From contig SVGL01000005.1 in NCBI GenBank assembly GCA_015056325.1, positions 62,001 to 126,000 of the forward strand: a DNA stretch of 64,000 nucleotides. Direction: 5' to 3'. Under the pieces are notes generated by a model. That model was not told where the DNA came from and made no database searches. It saw only the letters and a list, made by a program, of their open reading frames with translations. Origin of the DNA: Clostridiales bacterium (lineage in GTDB: Bacteria; Bacillota; Clostridia; Christensenellales; Aristaeellaceae). Positions 19,498 through 30,500 of the stretch are shown here, in pieces; the first letter of the stretch is position 1; each line of letters opens with the position of its first letter. The translations under genes and the position numbers were made by a program.

Positions 19498-21342
19498 TCA
19501 GTTGCCCACAGCCAGCTGCTCCTGGGTCAGCTGCCACTTCTTGGCGGCCTCGCCGCGGACCCAGGCGTCACACTCGGCAAAGCCGTAGGCCTTGCACTGG
19601 TTGCGCATGTTCATCAGGTGCATGTTGAACTCGCCGTCCGCCTTGGCGAAGATGGCGCGCCAGCTGTTGGTGGTGATGGCCTTGGCGCACTGATCCCACT
19701 TGACCTTCAACTCATCGGACTTGGGGGTCTCGGAATAGGGCACATCGGGCATGATGGTGTAGCGGTGGAGGGCCTCGAAGTACTGGTCAGACAGGGAGAT
19801 GGGAGTGTCGGAGGTCACGTTGGCAGCAGCCCAGTTCCGCCAGTCTTCCTGGATCTCGTAGGTCGCAGCGGCCTGTTCGGAAACCCAGTAGTCCTTGTTG
19901 AAGGCCTCGCCCAGCTTGCCATCGGGGTTCACCATGTCCTTGGACAGGGTGGTGTTGTTGATCTGCAGGGAACCATCGTTGTAGGTGCCGGACAGGGTGT
20001 ACTGCTTGCCGGTGTAGGGGGAAGTCCACACGATGCCGTTCATGTCGTACTTGGAATCGGTGCTGGTCTTTTTACCCAGCTCGGTGAAGTACATGCCGCC
20101 CTGCTCGTTGTAATCCCAGGTGAGGCCGCGGGGACCGTACCACATGGTCATGGAGCCTTCGGGGGTGGAGAGGTAATCCATGATGGCCAGGCAGAGCTCA
20201 GGATACGCGGTGTATGCGCCGACGGACCAGACGCGGTTGCCGCCCAGGGTGGACATGCCGTACACGATGGGGTTGGCCTCGTCAGGCAGGCGGGAGTACA
20301 TCATCTTGCCAGCCTCCAGGTGATCCTGGGTGTTGTAGGCCATGGAGGAAGCGTAGTTGAAGATACCCCAGTACACGCCGCCGTTCTTGACCTTGGTACC
20401 CATCTCGTCATAGGTCTGGGTCATGGAGTTGGGATCCAGCAGGCCTTCGCGGTAGAGCTTGTTGAAGAACCTGAGCATCTCGATGTAGGGGGTGTCATTG
20501 GTGGGCTGAGCCAGGGCCGCGCCGGTGGCAGAATCGAACATGCCCAGGCAGTCGTAGTACTCGCCGTTATTGGGGTTGTACAGGCCAAAGCCGAGCTCGT
20601 CATAGCCGTAGTAGGCGGTAGCCAGGGCCTTGACGTACATAACCATGTTGCCGTCCCAGTCAGGCCAGAGGGAAGCGGCGTAGGCTTCGTTGCCCAGTTC
20701 GTCCGTGGGGGCGATTGCCTTCATCTGCTTGAAGACCTCGATCAGGTCATCCAGGTTCTTGATCTCCGGATAGCCCAGCTGCTTGTACAGATCCCAGCGC
20801 AGATCCCAGGAGTACATGAAGGACTGATGGCTGCCGCGCTCCAGCGCCACGTTGAAGCCATATCCGTAGCAGTTGCCGTCGCCTGAGATGCTGCGGTTGG
20901 TGGCCAGGGCATCGCCATAGTTGGCAGCCACATAGGGGGCGTACAGCTCGACATAGGAGTGCTCATCGTCATAGAGGTCGTCCCAGTTGAGGAGCATGCC
21001 CTTTTCGACAGCCTGCTGATAATCAGCGCCATTGTCGCCCCAGATGACCAGGTCGCCCAGGTTGCCGTTGGCCATGCGGGTCTCGTAGGTGCCGTCCATA
21101 TCGGGGATGATGACGACCTCCACGTTGAACAGATCCTTCAGGAGGGCAGCACTCCAGCCGGTCTGCAGGCCATTGTAGTTGGCCAGCTGGCTGTAGACTT
21201 CCAGGGTGATGGTGTCATCCTCCAGGGGGAAGATGTCATAGATGTCACTGGTGACGGTGTAGTAGGGGATCTCCTCCGCCAGGGCGGACAGGCAGCCCAG
21301 CAGCATCGCCAGCGCCAGCATAAGGGAAACGAGCTTCTTCAT
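19498..21342 (-). CDS. Extracellular solute-binding protein of carbohydrate ABC transporter (LplA-like)
   Basis: Signal peptide MKKLVSLMLALAMLLGCLSALAEE; family 1 SBP-type length; downstream of two permease genes on the same strand. Confidence 0.8.
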   Translation of the reverse strand: MKKLVSLMLALAMLLGCLSALAEEIPYYTVTSDIYDIFPLEDDTITLEVYSQLANYNGLQTGWSAALLKDLFNVEVVIIPDMDGTYETRMANGNLGDLVIWGDNGADYQQAVEKGMLLNWDDLYDDEHSYVELYAPYVAANYGDALATNRSISGDGNCYGYGFNVALERGSHQSFMYSWDLRWDLYKQLGYPEIKNLDDLIEVFKQMKAIAPTDELGNEAYAASLWPDWDGNMVMYVKALATAYYGYDELGFGLYNPNNGEYYDCLGMFDSATGAALAQPTNDTPYIEMLRFFNKLYREGLLDPNSMTQTYDEMGTKVKNGGVYWGIFNYASSMAYNTQDHLEAGKMMYSRLPDEANPIVYGMSTLGGNRVWSVGAYTAYPELCLAIMDYLSTPEGSMTMWYGPRGLTWDYNEQGGMYFTELGKKTSTDSKYDMNGIVWTSPYTGKQYTLSGTYNDGSLQINNTTLSKDMVNPDGKLGEAFNKDYWVSEQAAATYEIQEDWRNWAAANVTSDTPISLSDQYFEALHRYTIMPDVPYSETPKSDELKVKWDQCAKAITTNSWRAIFAKADGEFNMHLMNMRNQCKAYGFAECDAWVRGEAAKKWQLTQEQLAVGN

Positions 21343-21410
21343 GGGGACAGGTCTCCTTTCGGGATTGTATTTTGAGGTCAACGACCAATGGGAACGGAAA
21401 ACGATGACGG

Positions 21411-21459
21411 GGACTCCCTCAGTCGCCTTTCGGCGACAGCTCCCTCGAGAGGGAGAGCC
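21411..21459. repeat. REP-like double-hairpin repeat, copy A
   Basis: ACTCCCTCAGTCGCCTTTCGGCGACAGCTCCCTCGAGAGGGAG. Confidence 0.7.
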
Positions 21460-21712
21460 TTTGGGGGCATTTTTCTTTTCAGACAGGCGGCATAGTTACT
21501 TGCGCGGGCGCCCTTACGTACACCCCGGCAGCCCGCGCCATGAGGGCGCGGCAGGTCAACTCCAGGTTACGCGCCAACTTTCACTCGGGTACAGTCGAAC
21601 CGAAGGTGCGCAGCTCAATCGCGAGTTGGGTGCAGCGTCACGCTGCCGCAAGCCGCACGCGGGCACAGCCGAACCGCAGGCGCGCAACTCGATCGCGCGA
21701 AATGTGACGAAG

Positions 21713-22632
21713 TCACCCTTTGACAGCACCGAGCATGATGCCCTTGACGAAATAACGCTGCATGAAGGGGTAAACCAGAAGGATCGGGATGATGGATACC
21801 ATGGAAACGGTGTACTTGATGACGCGGGTGTTGAGCATGTTCTGGGCCGCCTGAGTGGACAAGCCGCCGGAGCCGGATACCAGCGCGCCCAGGTTGGAGG
21901 AGGAGTTCAGGTACACATACAGGCGGTGCTGCAGGGTGTAAAGGTGGGTCTGCTTGTTCATCAGCAGGAGGGAATCCTGGAAGGAATTCCAGTTGCCCAC
22001 AGCGCCAAAGATGGCAATGGTGGCCAGGATCGGCACAGACAGAGGCAGGATGATCCTCAGGAATACCTGCGGGGTGCTGGCGCCGTCAATGACCGCACTC
22101 TCCTCCAGGGAGGCCGGGATGGACTCAATGTAGGTCTTCACCAGAATGATGTTGTAGGGCGCGATCACGCCAGGAATGATATAGGCCCAGAAGCTCTCGG
22201 TCAGGCCCAGCATCAGCATGTTCATGTACCAGGGGATCAGGCCCGCGTTGAAGTACATGGTGATGACCAGCAGGCGGTACATCAGCGAGCGCTTGTACAT
22301 CTTCTGCTTGGTGACCAGGTAACCGGCCCATGCGGACACCATGACCATCAGCGCGGTACCGATGATGGTGCGGGCGATGGTCACCAGGATGGAGGAGCCC
22401 AGATCAGCCACGTCCTTCAGGGCGATGTAATTCTGCAGATGAACGCTGACGGGTAAGAAGTTCACCTTGCCCGACACCACCGCATCGTTGGCAGAGATGG
22501 TGTTGATGAACAGGTAGTAGAATGGGAACACACACAGGAGCGTGAACAGGCCGAAGAAGATGTACAGGGCCGTTTCAAAAACGATATCACCCGGGGTGCG
22601 GGCAATGTGGTTGCGTACTTTCTTGCTCATCG
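21713..22632 (-). CDS. Carbohydrate ABC transporter permease (LplC/YtcP-like)
   Basis: EAA-type motif EESAVIDGASTPQVFLRIILPLSVPILA; six TM pattern; MQRYFVKGIMLGAVKG C-terminus. Confidence 0.9.
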
Positions 22633-22643
22633 CATTGCCCTCC

Positions 22644-24128
22644 TTAAATGATGCTTTCGCCGCGGACAAGCTTGGAGATGCCATTCGCGCCGAAGAGCAG
22701 CGTCACGCCGATGAGGGACTTGAAGATGCCCACCACTGTGGACAGCGGGATCAGGCCGGACTTGATGCCGATGTTGTACACATACAGGTCCAGCACCTCG
22801 ATGACGTCCTTATTGATGGCGTTTTCAAACACCAGGTACTGCTCCATGCCGTTGGAGAGCATGCCTGCAATGGACATGAGCAGCATGACCATGTAGGTGG
22901 GGATCAGGCCGGGAATGGTGATGTGCCAGATGCAGTGGAAGCGGTTGGCGCCGTCCACCTTGGCGGCCTCGTAGAGCTGCTGGTCGATGCCGGCAATGCC
23001 CGCGATGTAGACAATGGCGCTCCAGCCCAGGCCCTTCCAGGTGCCCCAGAGGAGCATCTTGACCCAGGTCCAGTCAGCGCTGGCCAGGTAGTCCGTGTTG
23101 GCGCCGGTCACCCCCAGGACATTGCGCAGGAAGGAGTTGATGAAGCCATCGGTGGAGAAGATGGCGAAGGCGATGGCGTACACCAGCACCCAGGAAATGA
23201 AGTTGGGGATGGTCGTGAGCGTCTGCACTACGCGCTGGAACTTGGAAGAGCGGATCTCCGCCAGCATCACCGCAAAGGCGATGGGCAGCCAGCTGGTAGC
23301 AATGCCCAGGCCGGACATGATCAGCGTGTTGCGCAGCACGCGCACCAGGTCGGAGCGAGTAGCAGCGTTCTCAAACAGGTAGGTGAACCACTTCAAGCCC
23401 GTGAAATTCTCCGCCGAAAGCGTGTCGCCGATTTTGTAATCAAAGAAGGCGAAGCGCCACCCATAGATGGGCAGGTAGCAGAAGATAAAGGTCAGCAGCA
23501 GCACGGGCAGAAACATCAGCAGGAGGCGGAACTTCTCTTCCATCTCCATCTTCTCCTCGCGCCGGCGGGGCAGGGCCAAGCGGGTTGCCAGGGACAAAAC
23601 CAGTATCAGCGCAGCGCCCGCGCCGAAGATGAACAGTCCACCGGGCAGCATGGGCAGCAGGCGCTTCATGGCCTGGGCGTTGGCCGCAGCCGCCGTCTCC
23701 AGCAGGGTGTAGGCATAGTAAATGGCGCCAAGGCCCGCCAGCACCACCAGCGCACCGATCACCGGCAGCCACAATCCGCGGTGCTTCATGCGGTTGTTGC
23801 CCAGGCTCATGCAGGCGCCGGCCGCACACGCCAGGATGCCCAGCAGCACAACCGCCGCACCGGCCATGAGGATGTAGAAATTCCAGGGCTCCACCATGCC
23901 GCGGCGCAGCGGATAGGCCATGGTGTTGGTGATGGTGGCATAGCTGGTGGCCGTGGTGAACAGCGACGCATTGATGTTGATCAGTTCAGAGATGCGTCCG
24001 GGATTGAGGGACGGAAAAAACACCATCAGGCCAAAGATGGTGATCACCGTACGGGTCAGCCGCAGGAGCCAGTTGGCTCCCTTGCCCGGCTGGATCACTG
24101 CGCCCTGGGCCAATGCTTCGTTCTGCAT
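22644..24128 (-). CDS. Carbohydrate ABC transporter permease (LplB-like) with extra N-terminal TM region
   Basis: EAA motif YEAAKVDGANRFHCIWHITIPGLIP; ends GISKLVRGESII. Confidence 0.85.
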   Translation of the reverse strand: MQNEALAQGAVIQPGKGANWLLRLTRTVITIFGLMVFFPSLNPGRISELININASLFTTATSYATITNTMAYPLRRGMVEPWNFYILMAGAAVVLLGILACAAGACMSLGNNRMKHRGLWLPVIGALVVLAGLGAIYYAYTLLETAAAANAQAMKRLLPMLPGGLFIFGAGAALILVLSLATRLALPRRREEKMEMEEKFRLLLMFLPVLLLTFIFCYLPIYGWRFAFFDYKIGDTLSAENFTGLKWFTYLFENAATRSDLVRVLRNTLIMSGLGIATSWLPIAFAVMLAEIRSSKFQRVVQTLTTIPNFISWVLVYAIAFAIFSTDGFINSFLRNVLGVTGANTDYLASADWTWVKMLLWGTWKGLGWSAIVYIAGIAGIDQQLYEAAKVDGANRFHCIWHITIPGLIPTYMVMLLMSIAGMLSNGMEQYLVFENAINKDVIEVLDLYVYNIGIKSGLIPLSTVVGIFKSLIGVTLLFGANGISKLVRGESII

Positions 24129-24269
24129 ATCCAACTCCCCTTTTGTCAAGATACGGGTGCGCTGATGAAGCGGCGGAGCATCAGTTTTTCACGCCCCGTG
24201 CGCCTCATCAGCACACCCCGAGGGGCATCCGCCGACAAGCGGCGGATGCCCCGGGAATATGTAGCTCGA

Positions 24270-27263
24270 TTACTTGGCCAGGCCGTTCACAGTGAAGGTG
24301 AAGACGACGGGAGTGTTGGCGCCGGGCAGGGTGTAGCCGAAGCCAGCGTCCAGCTTGTTGTACTCGTCGGTAACGACGATCTTCAACCAGTCACCCTCGG
24401 TGTGGATGATCAGGCCTTCCTGGGTCTTGCCCTCGCCGATCTTGACCTTGGCGTCGGTGATGGTCACATGACCTTCCTTCACCAGGCGCGCGGGAATATC
24501 GGTGGCAACGCGGAAGTAGCGGAAGAAGCTGTCAGTGCCGAAGCCCATCTCGCCGGTGGTCATGGTCACGGTGTAGGTGCCATTGCCGGTGATGGTGGCA
24601 TCCTCGAAGACGCCGCCGTAGTCGATGGCGTTGTTCTCAGCATCCCAGCCGGTCAGGTGGGTGAAGAAGTCAGCCTGCTCGCCGTCGCGGCCGTAGGTGG
24701 CGTCTTCAAAGTCATTGCGGAAGATGTAGTTCTCGGACTGCAGGGCCACATAGGCGTGGTACTCGGCGTTCAGCATGGCAGCGAGCTCTTCCTCGGTCAG
24801 AGGAGCGACCTCAGCGGCCGGGGGCTCACCGTAGATGAAGTCGAAGGTGATCTCGATGGAGGACACGTTGGACAGCACTTCAGCGGGGGCGATCATGGCG
24901 GTGGTGCCTTCCAGGTTGCCATCAGCAATACGGGCCTGGGCGGGCAGCTCGGTCACCCACTCGTTCCAGATGTTGGCGCGGGTGGTGATGCCTTCGTCGG
25001 TGGTGGTGAAGTCCTTGCCGATCTCGATGGCTTCGCCGTTGATCTTGATCTCGGTGATGTCCATGAAGTGGCCGGGGAAGGTCTGCTCGCCGGTGGCGAT
25101 GCCGGCCGCCAGGAAGGCGTAGCCCGCCAGAGGCTCATCGTATTCCATTTTCAGGGTGTAGGTGCCGGGGCCCTCGATCTTCACAGCGTTGGTCTCGGCA
25201 TACTCGCCGGGATTCCAGGCGGAAACGGCCCAATCGGAAGAAGCGAACATGATGAAGGCAGTGTCGGTCACGGGAATCAGGGAGAAGTCGATCTCGATGG
25301 TCTTGACCTCAGCCAGCTTCTCCTTGGCGATGACGATGGGGGAAGCGCCATCCAGGGAGGCATCCCAGGAACGGGCGTCCTTGGGCAGCTCGGTGACCCA
25401 CTCGTTCATCAGGTTCATGCGGGTCTCGATCTGGTCATCGGAGGAGGTGTAGCCCTTGACGACGTCGACGGCCTCGCCGTTGATGCGCACTTCGTTCAGC
25501 TTGATCATCATGCCGGGGAAGAGCTTCTCACCGTGTTTGATGCCCAGCGCCGCAAAGGCAACGCCGGAAGCCTTGCCAGCTTCGGTATTGGTGAAGTCCA
25601 GACCGACGGTATAGTCGCCGGCGCCCTTGATGACGGCGTTGGTGGCAGCCACGGGATACTCATTGCCGTCCAGCCAGTACTGCTGGGCCCAGTTGGCGTC
25701 AGCGTACATGATGTAGGCAGTATCGATGCCGTACTTGATGAAGGAGAAATCCACCTCGAAGGATTCCACGGAGGCGAAGTCTTCCTTGTTGACGATGATC
25801 CAGCTGGCGTCAGCAGTCTCGCCGTCAAAGGAACGGGCGTCGGCGGGGATCTCGCCCACCCACTCGTTGAAGATATTCATGCGGGTGACGATGCCCTCGT
25901 CGGTGGAGGTGTAGCCCTTGCCCACTTCGATGGCCTGGCCATTGACGCGGATCTCATTGATCTTGATCTTCCAGCCGGGGAAGTTCAGTTCGCCATCAGC
26001 GATGCCCAGCGCGGTGAAGGCAACGCCCTCAGCGGGGGTTTCGAAGGCCAGGCCGACGGTGTAATCGCCCTCGCCGGTGATGGTGGCTTCGGTGACGGTC
26101 ATGCCAGCAGGGGTCTCGCCGGCGTTCCAGACCTGGTTGACCCAGGCGCCGTCAGCAAACATCAGGAAGGCCTGGGAGGTGGGGCCGTCATAGGCGGGCG
26201 CCTCAGCAACGGGCTCTTCCACGGGAGCGGGCTCCTCAGCGGGAACCTCGGCAGGCACGGCAGCAGCCTTGGCGGCTTCCAGCTCGGCCTTCAGGGTCTC
26301 GATTTCAGCCTGGGCAGCAGCAAGATCAGCCTGGGCAGCAGCCAGCTCGGCCTTGACAGCTTCCAGCTCAGCATGGCCGGCTTCCAGGGCAGCCTTGGCG
26401 GAGGCCAGCTCAGCGTTGGCGGACTCCAGGGCGGCCTTGGCAGTCGCCAGCTCGGCATTAGCCGCTTCCAGGGCAGCCTTGGTAGCCGCCAGGTCGGCCT
26501 CGGTATTGGCTTCCTCAGCGCTCAGCGCGGAGACGCTCGCCTCCAGCTCAGCCACCTTCGCAACAGAGGCTTCCAGGTCCAGCTTCGCGGTGGCCAGGCC
26601 CTGGTTGGCGCTCTCCAGCGCCGCATGGACATCAGCCAGCTCAGCCGCAGAGGCCTCGCCCCTGGCAGTCAGCTCGGCAGCGGCAGCCTCCTGCTCCACG
26701 TCCTTGGCGGCAGCGGCGTCCAGGCCCGCCTGGGCAGCAGCCAGCTCAGCCTTGACAGCTTCCAGCTCGGCATTGGCAGTTTCCAGCGCAGCCTGCGCAG
26801 CAGCCAGCTCGGCATTGGCGGTTTCCAGCTCGGCCTTAGCCGCAGCCAGCTCAGCAGCGGCAGCCTCGGCTTGGGCAGTCAGATCCGCAACATTGGCTTC
26901 CAGCGCAGCCTTCTCGGCAGCCGCAGCCTCCAGATCAGCCTTGGCGGCAGCCAGTTCGGCATTGGCAGCGTCGGCAGCGGCCTGGGCAGCAGCCAGGTCA
27001 GCCGCAGCGACCTCCGCTTGAGCGGTCAGGTCAGCGACGTTGGTCTCCAGCGCAGCGCCATTGGCGGCAGCGGCGTCCAGCTCAGCCTTGGCGGCAGCCA
27101 GCTCGCCGGTCAGGGTTTCGACGCTGCCCTTGCTGGCCTTCAGCTCAGCTTCCAGCGCGGCGACCTTGTCGTTCAGATCGCCCTTCTGGGAACCGAAGAC
27201 ACCCGCCACAACGATGGCGACGACCAGCAGGATGGCAAGTACAGGCGTCAACTTTTTCTGCAT
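24270..27263 (-). CDS. Membrane-anchored protein: N-terminal TM, long Ala-rich coiled coil, tandem beta-rich repeat domains
   Basis: LTPVLAILLVVAIVVAGVFG TM; heptad-like AELAAAKAELEAA tract; three homologous repeats each starting A(F/Y)(L/I)M(F/Y)A..W and containing (N/T)EWV.E(I/L)P..AR. Confidence 0.7.
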   Translation of the reverse strand: MQKKLTPVLAILLVVAIVVAGVFGSQKGDLNDKVAALEAELKASKGSVETLTGELAAAKAELDAAAANGAALETNVADLTAQAEVAAADLAAAQAAADAANAELAAAKADLEAAAAEKAALEANVADLTAQAEAAAAELAAAKAELETANAELAAAQAALETANAELEAVKAELAAAQAGLDAAAAKDVEQEAAAAELTARGEASAAELADVHAALESANQGLATAKLDLEASVAKVAELEASVSALSAEEANTEADLAATKAALEAANAELATAKAALESANAELASAKAALEAGHAELEAVKAELAAAQADLAAAQAEIETLKAELEAAKAAAVPAEVPAEEPAPVEEPVAEAPAYDGPTSQAFLMFADGAWVNQVWNAGETPAGMTVTEATITGEGDYTVGLAFETPAEGVAFTALGIADGELNFPGWKIKINEIRVNGQAIEVGKGYTSTDEGIVTRMNIFNEWVGEIPADARSFDGETADASWIIVNKEDFASVESFEVDFSFIKYGIDTAYIMYADANWAQQYWLDGNEYPVAATNAVIKGAGDYTVGLDFTNTEAGKASGVAFAALGIKHGEKLFPGMMIKLNEVRINGEAVDVVKGYTSSDDQIETRMNLMNEWVTELPKDARSWDASLDGASPIVIAKEKLAEVKTIEIDFSLIPVTDTAFIMFASSDWAVSAWNPGEYAETNAVKIEGPGTYTLKMEYDEPLAGYAFLAAGIATGEQTFPGHFMDITEIKINGEAIEIGKDFTTTDEGITTRANIWNEWVTELPAQARIADGNLEGTTAMIAPAEVLSNVSSIEITFDFIYGEPPAAEVAPLTEEELAAMLNAEYHAYVALQSENYIFRNDFEDATYGRDGEQADFFTHLTGWDAENNAIDYGGVFEDATITGNGTYTVTMTTGEMGFGTDSFFRYFRVATDIPARLVKEGHVTITDAKVKIGEGKTQEGLIIHTEGDWLKIVVTDEYNKLDAGFGYTLPGANTPVVFTFTVNGLAK

Positions 27264-27484
27264 GGTATGGTCCTCCTTAACAATATGGATCGCCTTTCAG
27301 GGCGGATTGACAAAACTGGTTTCTCAAAAAGGGACACTCCGCCCCTGCAAACGATCCTCTTGTGTTTATCATATCGCTTTTTTTCCAGAATGTCAAGGCG
27401 GAAGCTGCCTCTGTGGCAGAATTGGTGACGTTCCGACCACTTTTCGCTCCGCCCGACGGGCATCGTATTGCCCATATGCAGCAC

Positions 27485-27513
27485 AAAAAGCCCCCCGTCT
27501 TTCGACAGGGGGC
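27485..27513 (-). terminator. Terminator of nifJ-side transcription unit
   Basis: GGCCCCCTGTCGAAAGACGGGGGGCTTTTT on minus strand. Confidence 0.65.
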
Positions 27514-27535
27514 CGATGTTAACCGTTAATCAGGA

Positions 27536-30500
27536 TTACTCCTGGCCGGCCAGCTTCTTGTAGGAAGCCAGACGGTACTTGGCGTCCTCCTCAGCCTGCG
27601 CGAAGAGCTTCTCGGCGGCTTCGGGGAACATCTTGGCCAGGGTGGTGTAACGAACCTCGCCCTTGATGAACTCCTGGTAATCGCCGGTGGGCTCCTTGGA
27701 GTCGATGGTCATGGGCTGCTCGTTGTCGGGGTTGAAGCGGTACAGGGGCCAGTAGCCGCACTCCACAGCCTTCTTCTGCTCAGCCTGGGCCTTGCCCATG
27801 TTGATGCCGTGGTTGATGCAGGGAGCGTAGGCGATGATCAGGGAGGGACCATTGTAGGCCTCAGCCTCGGTCATGGCCTTGAGCAGCTGCTGGGGATTGG
27901 CGCCCATGGCGACGGTGGCAACGTAAACGTAGCCGTAGCTCATGGCCATCATGCCCAGATCCTTCTTCTTGGTGCGCTTGCCGGCGGCAGCGAACTTCGC
28001 CACGGAGCCGGTGGGGGTGGACTTGGAGGCCTGACCGCCGGTGTTGGAGTACACCTCGGTATCCAGCACCAGGATGTTGACGTCCTGATTCTGAGCCAGC
28101 ACGTGGTCAACGCCGCCGTAGCCGATGTCGTAAGCCCAGCCGTCGCCGCCGAAGATCCACACGGACTTCTTGACCAGCATGTCCTTCATGCCGTAGATTT
28201 CCTCGCACAGACCGTCGCACTCGCAGCCGCAGTTCTTGCAGCCCTCGACGCAGGCGATGATCTTCTTCGCAGCAGCCTTGGAGCCCTCGGCGTTGTCCTT
28301 GTTGGCCAGCCACTCAGCGGCAGCCTCCTGGTACTCGGCCCAATCGGGGCACTTCTCAGCCAGCGCCTTGATCAGGTCAGCCAGCTTGGCGCGGCGCTGC
28401 TGCACAGCCAGGTTCATGCCGAAGCCGAACTCAGCGTTGTCCTCGAACAGGGAGTTCGCCCAGGCGGGGCCGTGACCAGCGTTGTTGGTGGTGTAGGGGC
28501 AGGTGGGGGCGGAACCGCCGTAGATGGAAGAACAGCCGGTAGCGTTGGCAACGATCATGCGATCGCCGAACAGCTGGGTAACGAGCTTGACATAGGGAGT
28601 CTCGCCGCAGCCAGCGCAGGCGCCGGAGAACTCGAACAGGGGCTTGAGGGCCTGGGAGTTCTTGACGGTGGCCTTGTTGACGACCTTGTCGTTCACTTCG
28701 GGCTGAGCCATAGCGAAGGTCCAGTTGTCCTGCTCGGCCATCTGGGTAGCCAGGGGCTCCATGGACAGGGCCTTCACCTTGGCGGGGCAGACCTCAACAC
28801 AGTTGCCGCAGCCGGTGCAGTCCAGGGGGCTGACCTGCATACGGTACTGCATGCCGGCGAATTCCTTGCCGGTGGCCTTCTTGGTCACATAGCCCTCGGG
28901 CAGCTCGACGCCATCCTCAGTGTAGATGGGACGGATGCAGGCATGGGGGCAGACCAGGGCGCAGTTGCCGCACTGGATGCAGTTCTCGGGGATCCACATG
29001 GGAACCTTCACGCCGATGCCGCGCTTCTCGAACTTGGTGGTGCCGGTGGGCACGATGCCGCGGGGATCCAGCGCGGAGACGGGCAGCTTGTCGCCTTCCT
29101 GGGACAGGACGGGCTTGACGAACTCGTCGAAGTACTTGGTGGTGCCTTCAACCTTGGCAGCCACAGCGCCCTCGGTGGCGTTGGCCCACTCAGCGGGCAC
29201 GTCAACCTTCACCAGGCCGGAGATGGCGATGTCGATGGCGTCCCAGTTCTTCTGAACGATGGCGTCGCCCTTCTTGCCGTAGGTCTTCTTGGCATAGGCC
29301 TTCATGTACTCGTCAGCCTGCTCGTAGGGGATGACGTCCGCGAGCTTAAAGAAGGCAGCCTGCATGATGGTGTTGATGCGGTTGCCCATGCCGACCTTGG
29401 CAGCCAGCTCGATGGCGTTGATGATGTACATCTTGGCGTTCTTCTTGGCCAGCAGCTGCTTCATCTCAGCGGGCAGGTGAGCATCCAGCTCATCAGCGCC
29501 CCACTGGCAGTTCAGCAGGAACACGCCGTTGTCCTTCAGGGAGGACACCATGTCATACTGGGTGACATAGGCGGGATTGTGGCAGGCGATGAAGTCGGCC
29601 GCATCGATCAGGTAGGGGCTCTGGATGGGGGTCGTGCCGAAACGCAGGTGAGAAACGGTCAGACCGCCGGACTTCTTGGAATCGTAGGAGAAGTAAGCCT
29701 GAGCGTACAGATCGGTGTGGTCGCCGATGATCTTGATGGAGTTCTTGTTGGCGCCAACGGTGCCGTCGGAGCCCAGACCATAGAACTTGCAGGAGATGGA
29801 GCCTTCGGGAGCGGCGTTGAACAGCTCGCCCACGGGCAGGGAGGTGCCGGTCACGTCATCGTTGATGCCAACGGTGAAGTGGTTCTTGCACTCGCCGTCC
29901 AGGTTGGCGAACACAGCCTTGACGTGGGTGGGGGTGAACTCCTTGGAGCCCAGGCCGTAGCGGCCGCCGACCACCTTGATGTCGCTGCGGCCGGCCTCGA
30001 GCAGAGCGGCGCAGACGTCCAGGTACAGGGGCTCGCCCAGGGAGCCGGATTCCTTGGTGCGGTCCAGCACAGCGATCTTCTTGCAGGTCGCGGGGATGGC
30101 GCCCAGGAAGTGCTTCACGGAGAAGGGACGGTAGAGGTGGACCTTGATCAGGCCGACCTTCTCGCCCATGGCGACCAGCTTGTTGACAGCCTCGTGAGCC
30201 ACGTCACAGCCGGAGCCCATGGCAATGATGACCTTCTCAGCGTCGGGAGCGCCGACGTAGTCGAACAGGTTGTACTTGCGGCCGGTCAGTTCCTCGACCT
30301 GCTTCATGGTCTCTTCCACGATCTCGGGCACGGCCAGGTAGTACTTGTTGCCAGCCTCACGGCCCTGGAAGTAGATGTCGGGGTTCTGGGCGGTGCCAGC
30401 CTGGTGGGGATGCTCGGGGTTCAGGCCGCGGGCGCGGAACTCGGCAACCTTGTCCCAGGGCATGATCTTCGCGATCTCCTCGTAATCGGGAGCGTCGATC

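Noticed and set aside
26270-27180. Highly repetitive Ala/Ser-coding DNA considered as a CRISPR or tandem-repeat array
   Set aside because: Periodicity is the codon-level repeat of the minus-strand coiled coil (AELAAAKAELEAA); no conserved direct repeats with unique spacers.
22542-27428. 1628-aa plus-strand ORF
   Set aside because: Antisense to a clear ABC permease and the coiled-coil protein gene and crosses their intergenic gap; low-complexity H/Q/G-rich composition is an artefact of GC-rich codon usage in the real genes.
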